Of a stretch of 64,000 nt of DNA, positions 19,501 through 29,218 are shown one piece after another. Location: assembly GCA_964035795.1 (NCBI GenBank), contig OZ038325.1:4283163-4347162 (forward strand), written 5' to 3'. Made by a program: the position numbers and the translations under genes. The notes under the pieces are model-generated. The model was not told the DNA's origin. It worked only from the letters and a program-made list of their open reading frames with translations, and made no database searches. This DNA comes from Pterobdella sp. o SKG-2022. Lineage: Eukaryota; Annelida; Clitellata; Hirudinida; Piscicolidae. Numbering within the stretch: position 1 is the first letter of the stretch; each line of letters starts with the position of its first letter.

Positions 19501-22185
19501 CCGAAAATCTTTGGTGTCACGTATGACAGACAACTTACGTTCAAGGTCCATAAAAATGTGGTCAGCAACAAGGTCAAAAAACAAGTCGCAGCGATAAGAA
19601 GGTTGGCATATAGATTGGTGAAAACTAGAACCAAACCGAGACCTCACAGAAAATAACCTTGCAGGCAGCTGGTGCTCATAATAACAGGCGGGAGTGGAAG
19701 CAATAAGACGAGCTCTCAAACTCATCAAAGAGGGTTGCAAAAAGAAGGTTGCTAGAATCGTCTCGGACAGTAAATCCGCCTTGGAACGTTTGCAGAACCT
19801 CTGCCCAGATAACCCGCAACAGACTGGAAATGAAAGAGAACTGCTCCTCCTTCTTCACCAACTGCACCTTCAACAATGTCGTATGACATTCACCTGGTTT
19901 CCCAGTCATTGCAGTCCCAGAAACGAGATGGCAGATTCAAAAGCAAAATCGGACACACACAGAAAGCGGCATTACGCCGAAGCATGAGAACCCCACCGAT
20001 TGTTCACGAACGTTTTAAAAAGATTTATGGCAAGAGCGGGAAAAGCTTGAATCGGCTTTAAGAACGTCAGTTGACCCGACACGAACAAGGGGCACTCAGT
20101 CGGTTTCGGAGCAATCACCACCGGGATTTGCGACGCTGGCAGCACACAATTGGTAGGACAGACGACTTAAGTTGCCAACTCTGTGGTGCAGATAGAAGAC
20201 GCCGAGCATGTTCTGTTGGAGTACCCAGCTGTCCGCGACCAACTGACAACGCTGGTCCAAATGGCTATGAACCCCAAACTCACTTACAAGGTTTGGGAAC
20301 GCTGAAAGCAATTGTCACCAAATTAATGATCAAGAAAAACCTCACTCTCTCGCTCAACAACAACAACAAATTAAAAGCTTCATGCACTAATAAACCCTCA
20401 AACTCTTGTTTAACTTTATCATAATAATAATATTTTCGATTTCAATATTATTGTTTAGTTTTTGAATTTTAAAAAATTATTGTTGTTATTTCTTAATGAA
20501 TTATGACACTCAATGCTAACTTCAGTGTGAATTCTAGATATTGATGATGCTTTTTGTCAATTTTAATTTAATGGGGTATTTAGAAAGCGCTTTTCCTTAA
20601 AGATCAAAGCGCTTGCTAAAAATTTAATGTAGCGAAATCAATGTGGAACGGGTGCTAGATGTCGCCCCACGCGGGATCAAACCTGGTAACTTTAGCTAAT
20701 TGGTCTAATGCTCTATCTGAGTTATGTGGGCTGACAATATTGTTATTTCGAACTTAACTAGGATTAATAATGTTATTATTGAAATCACCTGCGATGTTGA
20801 TTCAAAGAAAGACTCTGAAATGAGAATTTTCAAATGATTATTAATATACTTATTTTTACTAACAGAATTGAAAAATATTTGTAACAATTTCATCAGTAAC
20901 ATTATAAAAAAATGAAAACACTTCTTTAGTTCTTCATGGTACTACTACAAATATATTTATGCTCTGCAAATGTTTTCCATGGCACACTAAAAATAAACAT
21001 GATAAGTAATGATTGTACTAGTGGCATATGAAACCTTTGAAAGAGGTGCTAGGCATTCTTTTATGGTGGCTGAATGGTTTTTTACTGGGATTGCTAGAAC
21101 TTGTGGGTGTTTGATTACTTGTTTGTTTAGATTTCTGGTTGGATTGATTACTAGTTGGTTGGTTACTTGTTTCATCAGATGGTTCCTTGGGTGTTTGATT
21201 AGATAGCTGGTTAGATGGTTTATTGTTGTTTTTCTTAGAGTTTTGTGTTGCTTTAGCAGTCTCTTTAGCCATTCTCTGAGATTCCTGTAAAGCTCTTCTT
21301 TCTGCTTTTAATTCAGCTTTAGACTTGTTTACTGCTTCTTTTGGTTTAATTTGTTGTACCATATTTGCTTCCTAATGAAAGATTTTAAGTATTTTGATTC
21401 ACAATATTCATAATTACATCAAACTGTATCCAGCTTAGTACTTAATAACAAAATGCTTCCCTGTCATAACTTGAAAAATGGTACTCTGGTAGTGAGTAAT
21501 GACAGCTTAAAAATCTTGTATCATTATCAATTAGCTTGACTTATAATCTTAGTTAACAATGGCAGAAGAAACTGCCCAATTATGAGATAAGTGGATCATA
21601 CATTCTAATAATTTCAAGAACACTTGCTCTGATTGACAGTCTTACAGAATTTTTGTTGACGTAAAATAGCCAGAAATCAAAATAATAGAAACAAACACTA
21701 AGGTTTATAGAAAAACTTAATACATGAAGCTTTTCATAAGAGTATCTTACAATACTAGATAATGTAAGATACTCTTACAAAAAGCTTTGTGTATTAAGTT
21801 TCTCAATAAACCTTAGTGTTTGTTTCTATTATATGGAATATTTGTTTTGAACTTATTTTTTCAAAAACAACTAGAATATTAAAAAAATTTGCTATTTGCT
21901 GACTACATCAGTTACTAGAACATCTATAACATTTAAATCTAATACGAACATGATAATTTTAATAAATAATAGTCCAATTAATTTATAATGCTTTATGTGT
22001 TCTGGTGTCTGAGATTGATAGTAACTGGCATAGTTATTGATACATTGATCAATATTTATATATTCTATTGAATTGATTATTTCAAGTTTGTTTACATGCA
22101 TGGCTTTTCTTTCAGCTTTCAATTGAGCTTTTGTCTTGCTTTGGTCGCCATTTACAGCTTCCATATTCTTTCCAGTATCCGCCAT
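10008..22185 (-). CDS. EIF2B4: Translation initiation factor eIF2B subunit delta, 12 exons
   Basis: eIF2B delta is a regulatory-core subunit of the guanine-nucleotide exchange factor that recycles eIF2-GDP to eIF2-GTP, and mediates inhibition by phosphorylated eIF2. Exons on the minus strand, 5' to 3': 22185-22096, 21371-21035, 20814-20789, 16943-16885, 13561-13474, 12888-12812, 12691-12580, 12196-12069, 11430-11339, 11027-10942, 10551-10371, 10207-10008. All junctions are GT-AG with matching phases; total 1,476 nt, 491 aa plus TAA (human about 523 aa). Conserved blocks in order: KSKAELKAERRAL (N-terminal basic region), KVHFFKHL, DYQTPAKKSLLRDF, HKTRPMCTASKNF, EVIVVDARPK, VFSNGSVLAVVGA, VLVLCQSYK, TDSIVCNELG, VIYDVIPHNLVDLVITE, ILRVKWGE. 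The 26-nt third exon, the fourth exon (16,885-16,943) and the donor at 11,339 are the least certain calls. Introns carry RTE, I-type LINE, SINE and foldback insertions. Divergent from DMC1. Confidence 0.9.
11100..11330. repeat. Degenerate ATT/ACT triplet tract in EIF2B4 intron
   Basis: Irregular runs of ATT and TAC/ACT triplets with many substitutions, inside intron 9 of EIF2B4. No coding signal. Confidence 0.6.
11526..11967 (-). repeat. Copy of 350-bp repeat, rearranged
   Basis: Two pieces of the repeat family better seen at 48,081-48,428. Bases 11,526-11,615 match its head (TCCTGGGCATGTCGTTAAAC) in plus orientation. Bases 11,640-11,960 match its body and tail in minus orientation, including GGCAAGGCAAACTGC and the TACTGTCAACCC...ACATGT end. 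The two pieces meet near 11,620-11,640. Located in intron 8 of EIF2B4. Confidence 0.75.
13173..13340 (-). mobile_element. tRNA-derived SINE
   Basis: Minus-strand copy with a tRNA-like head (GTCGGCCCGTATAGCTCAGC at the 13,340 end, B-box-like GATCCCGC) and a tail with AAGCGCTTTGAT and a TTTATAAATACCGC end. Same family as 20,569-20,735, 26,348-26,518 and 62,379-62,550. It lies in intron 5 of EIF2B4. Confidence 0.85.
13605..13735. repeat. Dispersed repeat shared with 60,880-61,010
   Basis: The GATAGATACCAAG start and TTTTATATACT.CTAATCTCC near the end recur in the same order and spacing at 60,880-61,000 inside eIF4G. Intervening bases align with many substitutions. Class unknown. A superficially exon-like MFGYPQYSA reading here is part of this repeat. 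Confidence 0.5.
13765..15770 (-). mobile_element. RTE-type LINE, 5'-truncated, PHD-finger family
   Basis: Minus-strand copy of the family represented by 41,430-44,520. From 15,770 down there is the connector, an AFLTI/LGKAV...SSGIVTE-type block near 15,300, IRQRVGIDKMH near 15,100, the [16 protein letters not shown] palm near 14,960-15,010, KMRSRMRVGVAYSNSFDVRLS, a broken catalytic region near 14,740, then CRVCQTDVGKNFIYCGSC with WVHKKCSG (PHD-like finger, 14,400-14,560), and the AAETWAVTVSTFNHLK and MIRWMRN C-terminus near 14,100. It ends near the CCCGTTTTCATTTACC motif at 13,770. Multiple stops and frameshifts. Same strand as EIF2B4, in its intron 4. Confidence 0.85.
15880..16770 (-). mobile_element. 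Second RTE-type LINE fragment, degraded
   Basis: Minus strand: a YAADLIFSSDT-like remnant of the RT catalytic box near 16,735, EVDPCGVCYK (start of a PHD-like finger) near 16,570, MGARFGEVEKWF near 16,250, then LKRIGRAISGVKLS and LDKAGGVRWFGYVMRRDK, the usual RTE C-terminus, near 15,960. It is interrupted by a partial foldback element at 16,126-16,237. Lies in intron 4 of EIF2B4. Confidence 0.65.
16126..16237. mobile_element. Partial foldback MITE copy
   Basis: Shares the ACGTAAAATAGCC left flank, the AATGTAAGAT.TTCTTAC centre and the CCTTAGTGTTTGTTTCTATT right end with the complete copy at 21,660-21,832. Most of the left arm is deleted, so it can no longer form the long hairpin. Sits inside a LINE fragment. 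Confidence 0.75.
17090..20340 (+). mobile_element. I-type LINE with RNase H domain, degraded
   Basis: Broken copy of a long non-LTR element. A leader with CNKCKADEELRCQKCR precedes LQWNANGVMREMNFLEDL and VEVACIQKTKL (start of the APE-type endonuclease, about 17,320-17,440). RT blocks follow: KALASSKGRGQVPQEWR, NPNQFASYRLISLTSVVGK, LIDFSRAYNGVW, FADDVAIW near 19,285. A C-terminal RNase H domain at 19,690-19,990 shows IVSDSKSALERL and NEMADSKAK with the PSHC block. Then LTRHEQGALSRFRSNHH and a CQLCGA...EDAEHVLLEYPAV finger, frameshifted near 20,190. RNase H plus this tail points to the I/Ingi group; the exact clade is unsure. It lies in intron 3 of EIF2B4 on the opposite strand. Confidence 0.85.
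20569..20735 (-). mobile_element. tRNA-derived SINE
   Basis: Minus-strand copy of the SINE family, from GTCAGCCCACATAACTCAGA near 20,735 to the AGCGCTTTCTAAATACCCCATT end at 20,569. In intron 3 of EIF2B4. Confidence 0.8.
20789..22185 (-). CDS. EIF2B4: EIF2B4 exons 1-3 (N-terminal basic tail)
   Basis: Start at ATG 22,185 (MADTGKNMEAV). Exon 1 (30 codons) ends KAMH at the GTAAAC donor 22,095. Exon 2 starts after TTAG at 21,371 and is Lys/Ser/Asn/Gln-rich and low-complexity. Exon 3 is a 26-nt mini-exon (20,814-20,789) that joins phase 1 to phase 0. Exons 1 and 2 each carry a copy of the same basic helix, KTKAQLKAERKAM and KSKAELKAERRAL; human eIF2B delta has one such motif. A degraded copy of the window's 350-bp repeat and a 151-bp foldback element sit in intron 1. 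Confidence 0.8.
21410..21620 (+). repeat. Degraded copy of 350-bp repeat
   Basis: Weak match in order: TGTATCCAGC, ACTCTGGTAGTGAG, TCATTATCAATTAGCTTGACTTA, TTAACAATGGCAGAAGAAACTGCCCA. Head and tail are not recognisable. EIF2B4 intron 1. Confidence 0.4.
21682..21832. mobile_element. Foldback MITE, 151 bp palindrome
   Basis: A near-perfect inverted repeat with about 72-bp arms: the left arm begins ATAATAGAAACAAACACTAA and the right arm ends TTAGTGTTTGTTTCTATTAT, with a short centre near 21,755. Only a handful of mismatches. TA-rich borders are compatible with a Tc1/mariner-type MITE, but no transposase in the window has matching ends. EIF2B4 intron 1. Confidence 0.9.
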
Positions 22186-22740
22186 TATGAACTGCAAAAA
22201 GTAAATGATTTTAAGTCTTGTCACTTTTTATTTAATATTTCTAGCAGCTGTAAAACGTTTATAAAAAAAATCTTTGTTTTTAGATATACTTAGTCACACT
22301 TTCATCGAAAAAAACATTTAAATTCAAATTTCATTTTACTTTAAATATGAAATTGTTAAAATTATAAAATATTTCAAGCATTTTCAATGATGCAATACAC
22401 TAAAATATTTATTAAAAAAGTTTTTAGCATCACGAACAAGTGAAAAAAAGTGAAAAAATAATCTTAAAGCAAAAACGAGGCTTACCAGTTTTTGAAATTT
22501 TCACGCCGATTACAAGTTTTTTATAAAGCTAAACTAAAAGTAAATTTTAGTGATGACTAAAATATTGAAAATAAAAAATGTATGAATTGACTAAACCAAC
22601 ATAATTTGAAAATTTTTTAAATTATTTATATGCACATTATATTATTAAAACATGCATTATTAGGCATTACCTTAGCAGACGAAGTATAAACTTTTTGAAT
22701 CAGAGATTTTTTACATTAGCGTTGCCTATATTTTGCGAAG
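22186..22740. promoter_or_regulatory. Divergent EIF2B4/DMC1 intergenic region
   Basis: 555 bp between the two start codons. It is AT-rich with no repeat I recognise and no further exon. It must carry both 5' UTRs and start sites, so a shared bidirectional promoter is plausible. That is inference from layout only; no core promoter motif is decisive. Confidence 0.55.
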
Positions 22741-23947
22741 ATGTCTTCAGATCAAGTTGTTGATGAAGTGATTACTGAAGAAGTTACAGATGAGTCTTTT
22801 TTTCAAGATATAGACGTTTTACAGAACCATGGAATAAATGCGGCAGATATCAAGAAACTAAAGCAATCTGGTATTTGTACCGTTAAAGGAGTTCAAATGA
22901 CTACACGAAAAAAATTATGCAACATCAAAGGGCTTTCTGAAGCAAAAGTATTTTTTATTTGTAAAGTTTCGATTATTTTATCGATCCTTCGTTTATTCAA
23001 AGGTTGACAAAATAAAAGAAAGCATTGCAAAAATTTCTAAAGAAGGGTTTTTCACGGCTTTAGAATTTTCTGAAAAAAGAAAAACATGTTTCAAAATATC
23101 CACTGGAAGTCAAGAGTTAGACAAGTTAATCGGGGGAGGCATAGAAAGTATGAGTATTACTGAAGCTTTTGGAGAGTTCAGAACCGGAAAAACACAAATT
23201 GCTCACACGTTGTGTGTCACAGCTCAACTTCCGGGAGCACGTGGCTACAGTGGAGGTAAAGTTATTTTTATTGACACGGAAAATACATTTCGACCAGATC
23301 GCTTGAGAGCAATTGCAGATCGTTTCAACCTTGATCAAGATGCTGTACTTGATAATGTTTTGTACGCCAGAGCATACACTAGTGAGCACCAATATGAAAT
23401 TCTAGATTACGTAGCCGCCAAGTTGCACGAAGAAATGGGAATTTTTAAACTTCTCATCATTGACTCCATTATGGCTTTATTTAGAGTTGATTTTAGTGGC
23501 AGGGGAGAACTAGCAGACAGACAACAAAAACTAGCACAACTTCTTTCCAGGTTAATATTCAAAATTCATTCATTCATTTATATTTATACAGCGCACTTTC
23601 ATGTATATAGCAACCTAGGCCAGACGAGCTAAAATAAATATAGCCATTGAATATATCTAAAACATCAATCCCTTTAAAGACTACAGAAGATCTCAGAAGA
23701 ATACAACATCAGTGTATTCGTGACGAACCAAATGACTGCCGATCCAGGCGCCACCATGAGCTTCCAAGCAGACCCCAAAAAACCTATAGGAGGTCATGTA
23801 TTAGCACACGCATCCACCACAAGATTGAGTCTGAGAAAGGGAAGGGGCGAAGTAAGAGTGGCAAAAGTTTATGATAGTCCTGATATGCCTGAGAGCGAGG
23901 CTTCGTTTGCCATTTCTGCTGGAGGGATCACCGATGCTAAAGAATAA
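22741..23947 (+). CDS. DMC1: Meiotic recombinase DMC1, 3 exons
   Basis: RecA/Rad51-family ATPase that forms filaments on single-stranded DNA and performs interhomologue strand exchange in meiosis. Exons 22741-22947, 23003-23550, 23680-23947 (introns 55 and 129 nt, GT-AG, phases 0 and 2); 1,023 nt, 340 aa plus TAA, identical in length to human DMC1. N-terminal helix-hairpin-helix region at about residues 28-70 ([29 protein letters not shown]). Walker A GEFRTGKT at 126-133, Walker B LLIID at 219-223, then [36 protein letters not shown] and AGGITDAKE at the C-terminus. The residues distinguish it from RAD51, which lacks this exact C-terminus. One oddity is PGARGY where relatives read PGAGGY. An AATAAA lies at 24,055. 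Confidence 0.97.
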
Positions 23948-24620
<673 letters not shown>

Positions 24621-24629
24621 AGAAAAAGA

Positions 24630-26262
24630 AGCTTTTTTGAGAGTTAACTTTTTTCTACATGTTTCGCGGTCATGAGGGCTGGTTGTTGATATTTCAAAAT
24701 TTTTGCGGTTCTTTTTCAGCGTCTCTTCCTAAGTCAGCTTTGGTATTACAGGTTTCTTTATTGCTGGCACAAGGATACTCCGAACTTTTCATACCCAACC
24801 AGTGTTGCGTTCTACGTGACCAAACCTGTTTCAGTCTGTTACGACGCTTGACCGTTTTGATGTTGAGTTTTTCAAGAAAAGCTTTTGTGCTTATTCGATC
24901 TTCTAGGTTGGCTTTGCATATCCATTTTATGATTGTCAGATCATTGCGTTAAAATGGTTCAAGGGGGATGTTGACAAGGTACTGGTTTCTGCTGCGTATG
25001 AGATGCTTGCTCTAATGTATGAGACATATATTCGACCTTTAGTTGTAAACGAAATGTGGGAGCTGGTAAGAAGCACATTTGATTTTAGTTATTGGTGAAA
25101 TTTCACTGCCACAACCAGCAGATAACATGTCACATAGATAACAAAAATTAGAGACAACCTCAAACTCTTCGTTCCCCAGCTGTACTTTTAAGGTTTTTTT
25201 ACCATCAACTGGCCTATTAATATCTAAGCACCGAGCACCTTCGAACAAAGAGTCATTTTTCAATACACCTTTCTTACCACTACATTTTTTATGAACCCAA
25301 CTACTGCAAAAAATAGAATTAGGTTCACACCACTGAAACAAACATCATATGCATAGTTGCCACATTTTTTAAGATCAAGATTCCTATCAGACATCATAAC
25401 TTTAATTTTCAGTATGTTTACTTTTAACCCCTTCATTTTCAAGGCTTCTATCGATGTGTTCAAATACCCAGCCCAGCGTAACCGATAGAACTTCAGCAAG
25501 GAAGAGAGAGAAGCGGAACTCGTAATCTCAAATAGCTCTTCATTTGTCATTTTGTCTTTCCAAGTCTTATCTTAAGGGAACCTTGAGCACCTAGTATGAG
25601 AAACACTGAGTCTAGACTCCTGTGGGCGATAAATTGCCCAAGTTACAGCGCCATATAAAAGAATACTAAGAACACATGCTTCATAAACTCTGACCTTAGT
25701 GAGAATGCTGAAATGCTGATTTTTCCAAGCACGCTTTGTTAGTCGACCAAAAGCTGTAAGCAATGCCTCACGTTTGTTTTTGAGAATGGGATCAAGTGTG
25801 GCACGTGATTCTCTAAACCAATTGTGATCTTGCCTTTTTCTACTACCAAAGGTGCCAAGCCCTGACCGAAGATTGCCTTTTTTAAGTAATTCCAATGTGC
25901 GCCAACCTCGGAAAAAAAAGCAGGATTTGTCTTCTAATCTTTGGCAAGATATTTTTTGAAGATCAGGTATTTTCACCTTACTCACATCAATTTAATAAAG
26001 CAGTCTTTTATTTTAGAGTTATGTTCTCTTCTAGTCAAAAAAACATCAATTTGAGACTTTGACTCTGCACTCTTGAATGTAACAAGCTCATCAGTTGGTT
26101 TGGCGAAGATAGAAGTTGCCAAGATCAAATCAAAAGTTTGGATAAATTCGAGAATATCAAAACTTTTGTCATTTTTTTGATCATAAGTATATTCACCTAG
26201 CACCACTTCAAAACCAATTTTTTTGTCCACTACATGACTCTCTCTGAAGTATCGCAAATTAA
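24630..26262 (-). mobile_element. RTE-type LINE, degraded, PHD-finger family
   Basis: Minus strand: endonuclease end with FDLILATSIFAKPTDELVTF and SQIDVFLTRREHNSKIKD (25,990-26,260), then C-terminal pieces. YAYDVCFSGVNLILFF with SSWVHKKCSG (remnant PHD-like finger, about 25,260-25,370), FEVVSNFCYLCDMLSAG (25,130), and NDLTIIKWICKANLEDRI near 24,930. A LTKVRVYEACVLSILLYGAVTW thumb motif is at 25,650-25,710. The segments are partly out of the usual order, so the copy is rearranged. Inactive. Confidence 0.7.
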
Positions 26263-26347
26263 GTGTTATAATTAAACAATTATAATGTTCAAAACAATGT
26301 TAACAAACTGTAAGAAATTTTGTTAAAACATTATTATTGAAACATTC

Positions 26348-26518
26348 GTCGGCCCGGATAGCTCAGAGGTAGAGCATTAGACTAATTATCTAAAGTTACC
26401 GGGTTCGATCCGTGTGGGCCGACAATTAGCACCTGTTCCACAGTGTGTTTTCGCTACATAAAATTTTTAGCAAGCGCTTTGATGTATAAGGAAAAGCGCT
26501 TTATAAATACCGTGTTAC
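26348..26518 (+). mobile_element. tRNA-derived SINE, best-preserved copy
   Basis: Head 26,348-26,423 resembles a tRNA: GTCGGCCC and GGGCCGAC form the closing stem, TAGCTCAGAGGTAGAGC is the A-box/D-arm and GGGTTCGATCC the B-box/T-arm. The anticodon-arm stem TTAGA/TCTAA encloses CTAATTA (AAT, Ile-like). The body continues CAATTAGCACCTGTTCCACA to a tail CAAGCGCTTTGAT...GAAAAGCGCTTTATAAATACC. The continuation with the same body as three other copies shows a SINE, not a functional tRNA gene. Confidence 0.9.
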
Positions 26519-26794
26519 TTTACTTTTGATGGTTAAAATATTTTGTCCTCACCCTCGATACATTTTCCTTTGAATATGACTCTCTGCTCCAGCCGGAACT
26601 GACTTAATTCCTGCATAAAGATCGAGTTCTAATGTTGAATCTTCCAACTCTCTTTTCCGAATTGGGGTTTGATTAAATAAATGCTCATTATCGAATTAAT
26701 AAAACATTGTAAATTAAATAGTTATTCCATATATTTTTCAAAGCTTGGTATAAAGAAAACGATAAAAAATTTTCAGCTCGAATGGCTAAGTAGT

Positions 26795-27031
26795 AAACTA
26801 CTTTTATTATTATTGATCCAATTAGATTATACTGCTGTACATGTCCCAGTAACTGGGTTTGACAGCATTCGGCCTAGGTTGTTGATACTATAATAGAGAA
26901 ATTTATAAAAAAGCCATTTTATTTGGGTCAAATTAATATAGACTGCCAGCCCGAGCTAATGTACAACTTAAAAATATTGAATTCAAGATTCGCGTTTTCC
27001 ACACTTGGGGAGTTTGCCTTGCCGTTGCCAA
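26795..27031 (-). repeat. 350-bp repeat, 3' half of an interrupted copy
   Basis: Minus orientation: tail ...TGTCAAACCCAGTTACTGGG then ACATGTACAGCAGTATAATC at the left, up to the GGCAACGGCAAGGCAAACTC segment at 27,031. The missing 5' half resumes at 29,219, so the copy was split by the LINEs in between. Confidence 0.85.
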
Positions 27032-27034
27032 TAA

Positions 27035-27662
27035 TGTGAAATACTTATATAGCACCTCTTACGCATCGTTTAGAGACGCTCTGCTATGAAAGGTTTAAAA
27101 AATAGGTTTTTAAGTTTAAAAAAAATAGGATGAAAAATAAATTTAAGATTTAAGATAAAATTTAAAATTTAAGGAAGAGAGTTGCAGAGAAGCGGACCAG
27201 AAAAAGCAGTTTTAGCGTAAGAATGAGAGGAAGAGATAATGAAGAGCTGAGAGCAAGTAGAGGACCGTAGGTCAAAACGTTTAGGAGGTAGTAAGAGGTT
27301 AGAAAAATAGGAAGGTGAAATAGAATAAAAAATTTTATGTTCGAGAAAACAGATTTTGAAGGAAGAGCGAAAGTGAAGAGGTAGCCAGTAAAGATTGATA
27401 AGAGATGGAGAGATATGGGAAAATTTAGGAATATAAGAAACCAGACATGCAGCAAAGTTGAAAGCTTTAGTAAGAGGTTAAAAAATAGATTTAAGAAGAT
27501 TATAGTACAAAGAGTTGCAGTAATCAAGGCGGAAGAGAACAAGAGAGCAAACAAGAATCTTAAGAGAGGTATCATCAAGATAAGAAGAGATCTGTCTGAT
27601 GCGACGTAGGTGATAAAAACAAGAAGAAGCAACAGAGAAATTTGAGGTTTGAAAGAAAAAGA
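27035..27662 (-). mobile_element. CR1/L2-like LINE 3' fragment
   Basis: Minus strand: SVASSCFYHLRRIRQISSYL, SLKILVCSLVLFRLDYCNSL, FSHISPSLINLYWLPLHFR, YFSNLLPPKRFDLRSSTCSQ, AFSGPLL.NSLP. Same family as the element at 1-1,362; the 3' end reads TTCATAGCAGAGCG...CGATGCGTAAGAGGTGCTATA. Broken by frameshifts. Confidence 0.85.
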
Positions 27663-27667
27663 AAAAT

Positions 27668-29217
27668 CAAGAATAATAATAATAATTTACGAGGTTTATT
27701 ATAGTGATGTTTAACTCTGAGAGTTTCAAGATCACTTGATATGTGTAAAATATTCTAATATAATAATAGGTTATAATTGCTTAATATTTAAAAAAAAACT
27801 AATTTTTAGCCTCTTTCCAAAGTCCTTCACTTTGCCTTCCGGCAAGCCGTTCCACAAACTTGGACCTTCAACGTCAAACTTACGCTTTTCAATACTAGAA
27901 ATTTTGGACTTAGGGACGTATAAATTGGTCGAGTCAGAAGATCTAAGCTTTCGCCTTTCAGGTATTTCAGAGATAGGTATGAGTCTTCCGATATATATTT
28001 TGAACCATATCCTAACCTACATTTAAATATAAATAATAATATTTTATAAACTACCCTATCTCTTACTTTGACCCAATGCAACTTTTTCCAGACTGAAGTT
28101 ATATGGTCAAACTTCCTTGTGACTGTAATTAACCTGGCTGTAGAGTTGATAAGAGACTGGACTCTACAAAGCTGCTTTTCAGGTAACCCAGCTTACAATT
28201 TGTTGCAATAACCTATTCTGCTCAGAACCAAAGCGACAGCAAGGGTTCTCAACGATTCATAAGAAAGACACTTAATGGACCTTATCTGCCTGAGAGCTGA
28301 GAAGCCTGCTTGCAACATCTTACTTATATGTGAGTTCATGCTTAAGTCTCTATCCATGAAAACACCCAGGCTCTTGACACTTTCTGAAGGTGAAATGAAA
28401 GTATCTAGTATCCTTATCTGTTTGGTTAGTAAGTTGTTCATCTTTCTCAAAGAAGAAAACCATATAGCTTCAGTTTTGGATCTATTGAGTTTAAGACTAT
28501 TGGATTCCATTCAGGCTGCCATCTCATTGACACAGTCAGACAATCTGTTCTGCAATTGCTCAGTTTCACCAGGGACACAGCTAGGATACAATTGTGTGTC
28601 ATCAGCATATTGGTGAAAACTCAAATTACGTCTTTGTGCAATTGTTTCTAAATCACTAGAATACAGATTAAATAAGAGCGGACCGATTACAGAACCTTGT
28701 GGCACACCAGTATGGAGATGAAATAAATTAGTTCTAACACTATTATTAGTAATATAATAACACCTATTATATAAATAGCTCTTCTAAAATTCTAAGACTA
28801 AACCCTTAAAACCGAATTTTGAATATAGCTTATTTATTAAAATATTATGATTAACTAAATCAAAGGCTGAAGAAAGATCCAATTAATATCAAAAAACTAA
28901 AACTACCTTCATCAGCTGCTTCCAAGGTATCCATGTGGATTTTTGTGATAGTAGTTTCTGTTGAATGAAAAGGACGATAAGCAGACTGAAAGCTCGGAAA
29001 CAGATCATTTTCAACCAAAAAACTACGTGTCTTTTCTAAAACCAATCGTTCCAGTATTTTTGATAAGACAGGGACATTTGAAATTGGTCTATAGGAGGAT
29101 GGCTCAGATTGGTTCAAAAACAGTGGAGGAACGATTAGAAAGATAGGAGGTAAGCCAGGAATATGAGAAGCCAGAATAACCAAAAAAAGAGTTGAGATGC
29201 TGAAGTAAAAGTGAGTG
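27668..29217 (-). mobile_element. CR1-like LINE, 5'-truncated
   Basis: Minus strand: SSYRPISNVPVLSKILERLV (about 29,080), DLFPSFQSAYRPFHSTETT, MPQGSVIGPLLFNLYSSDLE (28,700) and the catalytic QYADDTQLYPSCVPGETEQ (28,610), LNRSKTEAIWFSS, SPSESVKSLGVFMDRDL (28,390), HWVKVRDRVVYKILLF (28,070) and EGPSLWNGLPEGK (27,850). An ATT-repeat tail is at 27,670-27,690. Only a few lesions, so younger than its neighbours. Different subfamily from the 1-1,362 element. Confidence 0.9.
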
Positions 29218-29218
29218 G

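Noticed and set aside
20705..20902. 65-codon minus-strand ORF
   Set aside because: Most is AT-rich intron; only the 26-nt segment 20,789-20,814 fits an EIF2B4 exon with correct phases.
26348..26423. Functional tRNA-Ile (AAT) gene
   Set aside because: The tRNA-like head continues into a body and tail shared with three other copies, and the anticodon loop has T at position 37. It is a SINE.
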